Shown: positions 52,058 through 58,965 of the stretch, piece after piece
Layout of the letters: each line of letters begins with the position of its first letter
Position numbering within the stretch: position 1 is the stretch's first letter
Translations under genes and position numbers: made by a program
Assembly: GCA_003554965.1 (NCBI GenBank)
Contig: PWHR01000085.1
Coordinates: 78,340-142,339, forward strand
DNA length: 64,000 bases
Origin: Thermoplasmata archaeon
GTDB lineage: Archaea > Thermoplasmatota > Thermoplasmata > Halarchaeoplasmatales > Halarchaeoplasmataceae
Reading direction: 5' to 3'
The notes under the pieces: model-generated
Told to the model about the DNA's origin: nothing
Database searches by the model: none
The model's input: the letters and a program-made list of their open reading frames with translations, nothing else

Positions 52058-52383
52058 CACAGATTGAGTTCTTTTCTCTTCTCTATGTATTCATCTACGG
52101 TCAGCTTACCAGTGTTAAATTTCCTATCGAGTTCTTTCAATTTGTCCTTTTTTAACTCCTCTTCCATCTCCTCAAGATCTTCCTCCTCTTCCTTCATCTC
52201 GGGTTCCAAACTCGTTTTCTTTTTAGATTTTGATCTTCTTTCAGTCGAAGAGGCACTCGGTGTTTTCACCTTTATGGGTTCAGATGACTGAGAGTTCCTC
52301 GCTCTGATACATGTATTACAAACTTCGAGCGGTATCTCGTCTCCCTCGAAAGGACACTCCCACTCATCTACAAAGAAGCACAT
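52057..52383 (-). CDS. Four-Cys zinc-binding / SHOCT-like small protein
   Basis: 108 aa. N-terminal MCFFVDEWECPFEGDEIPLE and VCNTCIRAR give four Cys (2, 10, 22, 25) in a probable zinc site, shared with the DUF835 gene two places upstream. The middle is a charged linker (EEEEDLEEMEEELKKDKL). The end KELDRKFNTGKLTVDEYIEK is SHOCT-like, again shared. So it equals the DUF835 protein minus its central domain. It starts inside the end of the CARDB gene (16-bp overlap) and closes the SipW/TasA-type operon. Cytosolic; function unknown. Confidence 0.78.
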   Translation of the reverse strand: MCFFVDEWECPFEGDEIPLEVCNTCIRARNSQSSEPIKVKTPSASSTERRSKSKKKTSLEPEMKEEEEDLEEMEEELKKDKLKELDRKFNTGKLTVDEYIEKRKELNL

Positions 52384-54356
52384 GATAACGCCTCTATTGA
52401 GAATTCTCCGAAGACATATTCTTTAACAGAAAAATCCATGTTATAACCATTTCGGAAGTTTTTGATGTGCATTAGATTATCGTCGCTAAGGTGATTTTCT
52501 GAGTGCGGCTCGACTGTCATTTCCGGATTGCCATCTGATGGTACGTGCTCATATCCTGCCTCGTAGATCGTAACTTCTGACTCACGCTGACCTTCCTCTG
52601 TATAGACTTGGAATTCTATATCGATCTCATCATAGTCGCTAACATCTATGAATTCATTATAGGTATCTTCGACTTCCTCGAATGTGGTCTCGCTCATCTC
52701 GGCATCACCGTTTATCAAGATCCTTACTCTAGCTTCTGCAGGGCGGTTAGGATGGTCATCGCCTTCGAGAAGGAAGTCATAAAGCAACTCTATCTCGTCT
52801 AGTCCTTCAACATCAACATCGGTGGCTTCCCAGTGGGTTTGCCACTCTGCAGGATCTCCTTCATATTCACCCAATTCATCGTTGATGGTCATCCGGGTTA
52901 TGATAACCGTTTCAGAATCCGAATCATCGTCGCTTTCCACCGTGATATCGTCTCTTCCTCCGTCGCCTTCTTCAGTTTCCCATGTCAGCGTGATGGTTTC
53001 AGTTATGCCAGCTTCAATAGTTAGATCTTCCTCGGTATCTACTACCTCATCATCGAAATCCCGTAGGACTATATCCTGAGTGCCCTGTTGGTTCCCTGTG
53101 TTCTCGACTTCAACGTCTACGATCAGATCTTCCTCTTCTCTGATCGGATCGTTGGTGTCTGTGATAGTCACTTCAAAGAATCCCTCGTCGACCTCAATGA
53201 CCATAATAGTGACTTCGTCATCATCGTCTTCGCTCTCTACTAAAAGAACTCTCTCACCGTACGGTTCTTCAGCGGTCCATGTGAACTCATCGTCGTGTAC
53301 TTCGTCCTCTCCAAGGGTAACCTCTTCTTCCACCTCTATGAGTTCTCCGTCAACATAGAACTCGATGTCCTGGGTATCTTCTTCTTCGCCGATATTCGTT
53401 ACCGTGTAGTCAACAGTAATCGTCTCGCCTTCATCGAACTCGTCTCCCTCTTCAGGCTGATCGATGGTCACTTCAAAGAATGTCTCTTCGACTTCCATGA
53501 CGATGATCGTCACTTCGTCATCATCGTCTTCACTGTGTACCGACAGGTCTCTCTCGCCGTACGGTTCTTCCGCGGTCCATGTGAACTCGTCGTCGTGTAC
53601 TTCGTCTTCTCCTAATGTGATATCTTCTTCCGTGTCAACGAGTTCCCCGTCAACATAGAATTCTATGTCCTGCGTATCCTCGCCGACGCCGGTGTTAGTA
53701 ACTGTATAATCCACCGTAACAGTTTCACCTTCAAAGAACGTTTCGTCCTCTTCCGGAGCAGTAATATCGACTTCGAAGTAGGGACCTACGATGACTTCCT
53801 GCGAGGTCACTCTCTCCTGTACCTCGTCGACCTGCAGCATGAATTCTAAATCTAACGCCTCCACACCTTCCTTCCTGATGTAAGAACCGTTTCCTGTGGT
53901 GGATAAAGTTATTTCACTCCCGTCCCAACCGTCCTCTATACTTATATGGAAATTAAGACTGCCTTCTGTAAGTGTAAGAGTTCCTAAAACCTGCTCTTCT
54001 ATATCTTCACCTTCGGCTTTCAATTCTATCATCAACTCGTTAAGGTCTCCATCGACCTCTCCAGAGTTGTAAATGTAGATCGTTCCCTGCAAAGTGTCTC
54101 TCAACTGTTGCTCTTCCGAAGAGAAGTAAAAGAGTTCTTTATCTTCTTCTATACCTCCCGCATCACCCGTGGTGGGCTGAAGTATGTTTTCTAGTTCTGG
54201 ATTACCTTCCATATCCACCTCGTAGACCTCTCCTACACCTACGCTGGCCTGTTCCTGCGTGCTGACAGCCCATACGCTGAATGATCCTCCAAAGATGAGG
54301 AGAGCGATGACGACCACGAGGGCCCTTACGCTGTTCTCTTTCTTTTTTTCATCCAT
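52368..54356 (-). CDS. TasA-type signal, CARDB-repeat surface protein
   Basis: 662 aa, predicted secreted. The signal NSVRALVVVIALLIFGGSFS followed by VWAVSTQEQASVGVG matches the small TasA-like gene upstream (SAWALSTQETATAEVG), with likely cleavage after the WA. Residues ~50-190 resemble a TasA/camelysin-like β-domain. Three tandem CARDB (Ig-like) repeats of ~100 aa follow, e.g. TVDYTVTNTGVGEDTQDIEF and EEPYGERDLSVHSEDDDDEV. The first two are nearly identical. A C-terminal β-rich domain (~490-640) ends it. Very acidic. It starts directly after the DUF835 stop (TAAATG). Probable fibre or adhesin processed by the SipW-like peptidase. Confidence 0.8.
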   Translation of the reverse strand: MDEKKKENSVRALVVVIALLIFGGSFSVWAVSTQEQASVGVGEVYEVDMEGNPELENILQPTTGDAGGIEEDKELFYFSSEEQQLRDTLQGTIYIYNSGEVDGDLNELMIELKAEGEDIEEQVLGTLTLTEGSLNFHISIEDGWDGSEITLSTTGNGSYIRKEGVEALDLEFMLQVDEVQERVTSQEVIVGPYFEVDITAPEEDETFFEGETVTVDYTVTNTGVGEDTQDIEFYVDGELVDTEEDITLGEDEVHDDEFTWTAEEPYGERDLSVHSEDDDDEVTIIVMEVEETFFEVTIDQPEEGDEFDEGETITVDYTVTNIGEEEDTQDIEFYVDGELIEVEEEVTLGEDEVHDDEFTWTAEEPYGERVLLVESEDDDDEVTIMVIEVDEGFFEVTITDTNDPIREEEDLIVDVEVENTGNQQGTQDIVLRDFDDEVVDTEEDLTIEAGITETITLTWETEEGDGGRDDITVESDDDSDSETVIITRMTINDELGEYEGDPAEWQTHWEATDVDVEGLDEIELLYDFLLEGDDHPNRPAEARVRILINGDAEMSETTFEEVEDTYNEFIDVSDYDEIDIEFQVYTEEGQRESEVTIYEAGYEHVPSDGNPEMTVEPHSENHLSDDNLMHIKNFRNGYNMDFSVKEYVFGEFSIEALSCASL
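53160..53759. repeat. Tandem 300-bp repeat encoding two CARDB domains
   Basis: Two units with an exact 300-bp period: e.g. CACTTCAAAGAATCCCTCGT at 53169 and CACTTCAAAGAATGTCTCTT at 53469, and CCGTACGGTTCTTCAGCGGT vs CCGTACGGTTCTTCCGCGGT about 53258/53558. They differ mostly at third positions, which suggests a recent duplication or gene conversion. Confidence 0.75.
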
Positions 54357-55328
54357 TTAAAACCCCTCAGATTCTGATATGGGCTCAGCAAGCACTGATC
54401 TCTTCGAAAGGTACTCGTCCACATCTATCTCGCCTTTATGAAATTCCTCGTCCAATTCTTTCAAAGCTTTCATCTTGGTCTTCCTGTCTTCTTCCTTGAA
54501 TTCTTTCTCTACCCTGATCTCTCTACTCGGTGGAGCACTTTTTCCTCCCATACTTTCAGCTATCGGTTTTCTTTCTCTTTCTTGTACTTTCGTTTTCTTC
54601 GCAGGCTTCTCAAGCCTGTTAAGGTCCAGCTTATTTACTATGGTTAGGTGTTCTTCTTCCATCCTGGAAGGCGGAATTGTGAAGATCATCGCGGCTTCAC
54701 TCGTGGTCACTTGATCTTCTATGGACTGGAAGAACTGCAGTATCAAAGAATTTTGGTTATGTGATAGTAGGTAATCCAATCCCTCTATGAAAATCAGGTC
54801 TCCGCCTTCTGAGAGGAACATCTCGATCTCCATCCCTAGAGTATCGAGCTGTTTTGGATCTATTGACAGATCATCGTTCCGGGTGGAGAGCCAAACAGAT
54901 TCTTCATCTTCCAGATCTATATCGTATTCTTTCTCTATCTTTTTGGGATGTTTTCGAGTGATGACCATCATCTTTTTATCTTCAGTTATCAAATCTTCCA
55001 AAAGTTCAAAACTTCGGCTTCCATCTTCATCTTCGAGCATATACATGTAGCCGGCTTCGATCTGTTCTTTGATACTCCTTTCTTCTTCTATTTTCTTCCC
55101 TTCTTCGGCTTGTAATGATCCTGCTTGTAGAGCTTCTACCATACTCCTCTCTTCTCTCATCTTTTCAGATCCTTCCCTTACCTCTCCAGGTTCGATACCT
55201 TCCACCGTCTTACCCTCAACTTTTATCTCGTTCGCGACCTTCCTGGCTTTGATGCAGGTCTTACAGACTTTTAGAGGGATCTCTTCCCCTTCGAATTTAC
55301 ACACCCAATCATCTACATAAAGACACAT
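54357..55328 (-). CDS. Zinc-binding / DUF835 / SHOCT-like protein
   Basis: 323 aa, cytosolic. N-terminal four-Cys unit MCLYVDDWVCKFEGEEIPLK with VCKTCIKAR. A helical linker precedes a DUF835 domain (~105-255: MMVITRKHPKKIEKEYDIDL, VWLSTRND, LIFIEGLDYLLSHNQNSLIL, MIFTIPPSRM), a RecA-like fold without a visible P-loop. The C-terminus KMKALKELDEEFHKGEIDVD then EYLSKR is SHOCT-like. DUF835 is an uncharacterised archaeal domain (Thermococcales, Thermoplasmata), sometimes linked to signalling. It sits 3 nt after the signal peptidase stop. Confidence 0.8.
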   Translation of the reverse strand: MCLYVDDWVCKFEGEEIPLKVCKTCIKARKVANEIKVEGKTVEGIEPGEVREGSEKMREERSMVEALQAGSLQAEEGKKIEEERSIKEQIEAGYMYMLEDEDGSRSFELLEDLITEDKKMMVITRKHPKKIEKEYDIDLEDEESVWLSTRNDDLSIDPKQLDTLGMEIEMFLSEGGDLIFIEGLDYLLSHNQNSLILQFFQSIEDQVTTSEAAMIFTIPPSRMEEEHLTIVNKLDLNRLEKPAKKTKVQERERKPIAESMGGKSAPPSREIRVEKEFKEEDRKTKMKALKELDEEFHKGEIDVDEYLSKRSVLAEPISESEGF

Positions 55329-55331
55329 ATT

Positions 55332-56447
55332 TTACGCCTCCCTCTCGATGCCTTCCTCAGCGATCTCACTTTCAGGCTCGACCTTCTCCTCTTTCTTCAC
55401 TTCCACGCTCGGCCTACCGTCTTTTTTACAGGACAGGATTATGTTCTCTTCTCCAAAAGACGGAGATGGTTCGCTTTCCTCAGGACCTCCTTTTCTTTTG
55501 ATGGTGGCTTTACCGCTGCCCTTCATCTGCATCACTATATTATCGTCGACGGATCTAGATCCAGCTGGGGTCCTTGAACTTATATCTATAGACTGGATCG
55601 CCTGTTTTGTATCGTTGATACCGTCTTTAAGGTACCTCATCGCCTGCATCCTCTCTTCTTTCTTATCGATATGCCATGGGAAGTAGATAGCGATGAGGAA
55701 TAGGACTACGACCATCGCAAGGGTCGCCATGCCTGAAGGTGTATTTGCGAAGAGGAAGAGTAGGCCTATGTAGGGTATCTCGCTCCCTGTGTATTGCCCG
55801 ATAACGTTCTCCTCTCTCGTCAAGAAAGGATCAGGATCATCTTCCGCATCGCCTTGGGTCTCGAAAAGGGTAGGTCCTGGATAGGCTTCGTATATCTCCA
55901 ACCTATCTTCTTTTTCCTCTATAGTATATTCATCGTCGACGTTGTCTATCCTCCACTCGTTATGGACCCAACTGAAGGTAGCGTTCTCGTGCAGTTCTTC
56001 GCCTTCTTCTTCAAATCTAGCCGTGAGATTGTAATCCTCGTGATCGTGAACTGAGTCATCGTCTTCCACCCCCATCTCCTCCAAAGTAGTATTGATATCG
56101 AAAAGGTGCCCGTCATCCACATCTATGACTCTATGGACGATCACCTCGGGATAGTTATACTGCTCCTGATCGGCATCGGATACTCCAAAAGCGATCACGT
56201 CACCTTCTTCTATCTCTTCAGTATCTGCCTCTTCTAAAAACACCACATCCCCTCTTGCGAAAACAGGTTCCATGGAATTCGATCTTATCGTAGCTCCTCT
56301 TCTCCCTATAGGATTGATACTGAAAGGTAACAATAACATGATGACCAAGACGAGAATTATGATCCCGACTATGACAGCCCCAAAAGTCCAGTTGGAGATG
56401 TCACGGGATTCGAATACATCCTTGACCTTTTCTGTACCTTTCATCAT
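55332..56447 (-). CDS. SipW/SEC11-like signal peptidase I with cytosolic tail
   Basis: 371 aa. Membrane helix ~22-45 (GAVIVGIIILVLVIMLLLPF), catalytic Ser in IRSNSMEPVFARGDVVF, His in VIVHRVIDVDDG replacing bacterial Lys, and Asp region DPFLTREENVIGQY. A second helix ~245-265 (MATLAMVVVLFLIAIYFPW) leaves ~110 cytosolic residues (TIKRKGGPEESEPSPSFGEE and a charged end). Ser-His peptidases of this type include SipW, which matures TasA. It is large because of an insert (~110-215) and the tail. It lies 93 nt downstream of the TasA-like gene and heads the tight four-gene run. Confidence 0.85.
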   Translation of the reverse strand: MMKGTEKVKDVFESRDISNWTFGAVIVGIIILVLVIMLLLPFSINPIGRRGATIRSNSMEPVFARGDVVFLEEADTEEIEEGDVIAFGVSDADQEQYNYPEVIVHRVIDVDDGHLFDINTTLEEMGVEDDDSVHDHEDYNLTARFEEEGEELHENATFSWVHNEWRIDNVDDEYTIEEKEDRLEIYEAYPGPTLFETQGDAEDDPDPFLTREENVIGQYTGSEIPYIGLLFLFANTPSGMATLAMVVVLFLIAIYFPWHIDKKEERMQAMRYLKDGINDTKQAIQSIDISSRTPAGSRSVDDNIVMQMKGSGKATIKRKGGPEESEPSPSFGEENIILSCKKDGRPSVEVKKEEKVEPESEIAEEGIEREA

Positions 56448-56540
56448 TCTCGCCTCTCGTGAACGTAAATAATTAAGGGAAGGGTTTTTTGAAAGGGTGT
56501 TTTATGCGGTTCGGTTTCTTCGATCAGTTATTCGCTGTTT

Positions 56541-57098
56541 TTATTCTAAATCAAGAGGATCTTCTACAGAACCTTCTTCGACGTCGATTAGGAATTCAAC
56601 ACTAGTGGCTGTATCGTCGATCGCCTGATAGGATCCACCTTCAACACTGATCGTTACTTCATCTCCGTCTTCGATGTCAGTACTATCTATAGCGAAGGAG
56701 ACCCTTCCGTTTTCTAGGGTTAAGTACCCAGCGTCAGATTCATCTGCTTCAAGGTCGAGGTTCAGATACCTGTACTCGTTCTTAATTTCATCAATGTTCA
56801 CGATAGAAACCGTCACTTCGTAATTTCCGTCGAATAGGTTGTCTTCTTCTTTGGCGACTGTGAAGAGATCAACCTCTTCGTTTACTGAGTCTGGTCGACC
56901 CTGAATTCCATCAGAGATTAAATCACCAGGGCCTGCATCATTTATTTCAAGTCCTGGGGGGGCATCACCTATGCCTACTTCTGCCGTCGCTGTCTCCTGC
57001 GTACTCAGCGCCCATGCACTGAAGATACCGACGAACAGTAGCGCCGCCACTGCGATCGCACCGAACCGTATCGCATTTTTCTTTTTGTCGTTCTTCAT
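56541..57098 (-). CDS. TasA/camelysin-like exported protein
   Basis: ~185 aa, predicted secreted. Signal KKNAIRFGAIAVAALLFVGI then FSAWALSTQETATAEVGIG, likely cleaved after AWA. The mature part is β-rich and acidic (DNLFDGNYEVTVSIVNIDEI, RYLNLDLEADESDAGYLTLE, ATSVEFLIDVEEG). It resembles the SipW-dependent TasA/CalY class, which includes archaeal bundling-pilus subunits. The frame opens at 57125 but ATG 57098 (MKNDKKK) is favoured by a CGGTG SD and the TATA at 57131-57140. First gene of the candidate fibre operon. Confidence 0.78.
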   Translation of the reverse strand: MKNDKKKNAIRFGAIAVAALLFVGIFSAWALSTQETATAEVGIGDAPPGLEINDAGPGDLISDGIQGRPDSVNEEVDLFTVAKEEDNLFDGNYEVTVSIVNIDEIKNEYRYLNLDLEADESDAGYLTLENGRVSFAIDSTDIEDGDEVTISVEGGSYQAIDDTATSVEFLIDVEEGSVEDPLDLE

Positions 57099-57130
57099 GT
57101 TTTTACACCGATCCCAATAAGACAATACTA

Positions 57131-57140
57131 TTTATATAAA
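57131..57140 (-). promoter_or_regulatory. TATA box of the TasA/SipW-like operon
   Basis: TTTATATAAA, giving a transcript start near 57111 and a ~13-nt leader with CGGTG before the ATG 57098. Confidence 0.55.
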
Positions 57141-57175
57141 AGTTTTTCAATAACATTTATGAAACGATCTGTTAT

Positions 57176-57192
57176 CAATTGTTAAACAATTG
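57176..57192. promoter_or_regulatory. 17-bp perfect palindrome upstream of the TasA-like operon
   Basis: CAATTGTTAAACAATTG, 8-bp arms with a single central A. Its centre is ~48 bp upstream of the TATA centre, an activator-like or upstream operator position. Confidence 0.4.
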
Positions 57193-57216
57193 TACATTCC
57201 CTGTAAACATATATAT

Positions 57217-57270
57217 ACTAAAACTCCCTAAAAGCCCGTCTAAAAAGCGTTTTTTCCCTCTCTAAAAACC
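57217..57270 (-). terminator. T-rich zone after cheR
   Basis: On the reverse strand downstream of the cheR stop, three T-runs appear in a row within GGTTTTTAGAGAGGG, GCTTTTTAGACGGGC and CTTTTAGGGAG. This is a likely archaeal termination region for cheW-cheR that separates it from the TasA-like operon. Confidence 0.4.
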
Positions 57271-57274
57271 GTCG

Positions 57275-58120
57275 CTATACCCGATAATCAATTCCTTTCT
57301 TCTTACGGAAGACTCTTCTCCTGAGATGGTACTTCTCCATCTTGTCTCTCGCAGGGAACCTCAGCGTTTCAGACATGCCCAGGATAAGGAAGCCCCCTTC
57401 CCGCAAACTACCTACTAAACGCTCCGTGAGGTTGCTTTTCGCCTCCGTGTTAAAATAAATCATCAAGTTCCTGCAAGAGATTAGATCGAAGTTTTTTTCG
57501 AAATCGTTCTTTAATATATCAATGTGCCTGAATTCTACCAACTCCTTGATCTTGTCTGTAACCGCCCATTCCCCGTCCCTCTTCTCAAAGTAAACCTTCT
57601 TCTCGTGCTCAGTAACGTTCTTCAGAGCTTTCGGCGGATAAACGCCCCTGCGGGCGAAACTTAAAGCTTCCTTGTCTATATCTGTAGCCAAGATATTACA
57701 GTCGAAATTTTCTAACATAGAACTTTCCAAAAAGCTTATGGCCAAAGAATAGGGTTCCTCTCCTGTAGCGCATCCCGCGGACCAGAACTTCAGCCGTTTG
57801 AAGATATCATCTTTCTTACCCTCTATCAATGTGGGTATCACGTCCTCTCTCAATATATCCCAGACTTCTTCATCCCTCTTGAACTTGGTGACGTTGACCG
57901 TCAAAAGCTTCTTCAACTTTTCGATCTCTTCATCAGAATCTCTCAGATAACTGAGATAACTGGAAAAAGTCCTTTGTCCGGTGACCCTCATCCTGGCGTG
58001 AAACCTCCTTCTCAGGTGTTTCTTAGAATAGGTCGAATAATCGACACCTATCCGCTTGGACACCTCTTCAGTAAGCTCTTTGAATGCCTTTGTGTGTATG
58101 TTCTTCTCCAATTCGGTCAT
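57275..58120 (-). CDS. cheR: Chemoreceptor methyltransferase CheR
   Basis: Methylates glutamates on chemoreceptors using S-adenosylmethionine. The N-terminal helical domain (LRRRFHARMRVTGQRTFSSY) and the SAM-binding core FWSAGCATGEEPYSLAISF are clear, then LATDIDKEALSFARRGVY, FDLISCRNLMIYFNTEAK and GGFLILGMSETLRF. At 281 aa it is normal. It follows cheW by ~42 nt on the same strand. CheA, CheB and CheY are not in the window. Confidence 0.94.
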   Translation of the reverse strand: MTELEKNIHTKAFKELTEEVSKRIGVDYSTYSKKHLRRRFHARMRVTGQRTFSSYLSYLRDSDEEIEKLKKLLTVNVTKFKRDEEVWDILREDVIPTLIEGKKDDIFKRLKFWSAGCATGEEPYSLAISFLESSMLENFDCNILATDIDKEALSFARRGVYPPKALKNVTEHEKKVYFEKRDGEWAVTDKIKELVEFRHIDILKNDFEKNFDLISCRNLMIYFNTEAKSNLTERLVGSLREGGFLILGMSETLRFPARDKMEKYHLRRRVFRKKKGIDYRV

Positions 58121-58162
58121 GCTATCATCTTGATTCTGATGATCTTGAGCTAAAAAACATGC

Positions 58163-58654
58163 CTATTTATTTTTTCTTAATTCAAAAACTCGAATGTTAT
58201 CCTCAATTATTTTTTTAATATCCAAAACTCTTATCGTTCTTTCCTCATCTTTTTTATTTATGATCCATCTTAGATTTTTATCGGAAAGGTTCGTTATCTT
58301 CTTTGGATCTATCATCTGATCTTTATCTGTCGAGACTATGTCTCTCAACTTGTCTATCGGTAATGCAAACTTTTCCTCATCTATCTGGATCAGCAATATC
58401 TCCCCGGCAAGACTTTTTGTGGAACCTTCGTCGAGGATCATCTTGAGATCTAAGACTGGAACTACGCCCCCCCTGATGTCCGCAACTCCCAGCACCGTAT
58501 CGGGCGAACCCGGAATATCGGTACAATCGATGTTCTGGAGGATCTCTTCTATCGAATCAATGCTCAAACCGTATTCCTTGCAATCTAATTCGAAAACAGT
58601 GAATAGGACTTCGTTCTTTTCTTCAGCATCTTCATCTACTGATGCGTCGATCAA
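58163..58654 (-). CDS. cheW: Chemotaxis coupling protein CheW
   Basis: Links chemoreceptors to the CheA kinase. Two-barrel CheW fold: VFELDCKEYGLSIDSIEEIL, SPDTVLGVADIRGGVVPVLDL (core GVADIRGGVVPVLDL), GEILLIQIDEEKFALPIDKL. The only fitting start is TTG 58654, with a weak AGTGAT SD and a TATA-like TATTTAAATC ~45 nt above. The last ~20 residues (VLDIKKIIEDNIRVFELRKN) extend slightly past the usual end. Confidence 0.92.
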   Translation of the reverse strand: MIDASVDEDAEEKNEVLFTVFELDCKEYGLSIDSIEEILQNIDCTDIPGSPDTVLGVADIRGGVVPVLDLKMILDEGSTKSLAGEILLIQIDEEKFALPIDKLRDIVSTDKDQMIDPKKITNLSDKNLRWIINKKDEERTIRVLDIKKIIEDNIRVFELRKNK

Positions 58655-58813
58655 TCTATCACTTATCCAATGTATTCCTACACTAGCTTCTTAAGTTATT
58701 GAAACTGCTATGATTTAAATATTATCACCTTTTTTCAAAGAGGATGAAAATCTATCTGCAGTACGATATCTTCAGATCGACTTTCTAACTTTAATCCAAA
58801 TCCCAACATAAAC

Positions 58814-58820
58814 TATATAA
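58814..58820 (+). promoter_or_regulatory. TATA box of the membrane chemoreceptor gene
   Basis: TATATAA, ~25 nt before a predicted start near 58843. The leader then contains GAGGT (58855-58859) for the small ORF at 58867. The 306-nt gap between cheW and the receptor is filled by the two divergent promoters and this small ORF. Confidence 0.5.
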
Positions 58821-58866
58821 TGCACGAGATACCTATTTTGAATAAGCATTTTAAGAGGTTATAATT

Positions 58867-58965
58867 ATGAAAAGAGAACCTAGCTTTGGAAAAAACAAAG
58901 AAAAAGATGTGGGAAATGAAAACCTCGATGAAATTCACTCCTTAAAGGAGGTGATCTTCTTATGA
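58867..58965 (+). CDS. 32-aa ORF translationally coupled to the chemoreceptor
   Basis: Starts [20 protein letters not shown] and ends HSLKEVIFL. It has its own GAGGT SD (spacing 7). Its TGA overlaps the receptor start (ATGATG). Its last codons contain AAAGGAGGTGATC, a near-complete match to the archaeal anti-SD, which drives the receptor start. It looks built for coupling; the peptide itself is charged and has no known relative. Confidence 0.5.
   Translation: MKREPSFGKNKEKDVGNENLDEIHSLKEVIFL

Noticed and set aside
53080..53658. Ser/Thr-rich forward frames of 64-106 aa over the CARDB gene
   Set aside because: Their sequence is the complement of the acidic Glu/Asp-rich repeats, giving artificial Ser runs; they repeat with the same 300-bp period as the real gene.
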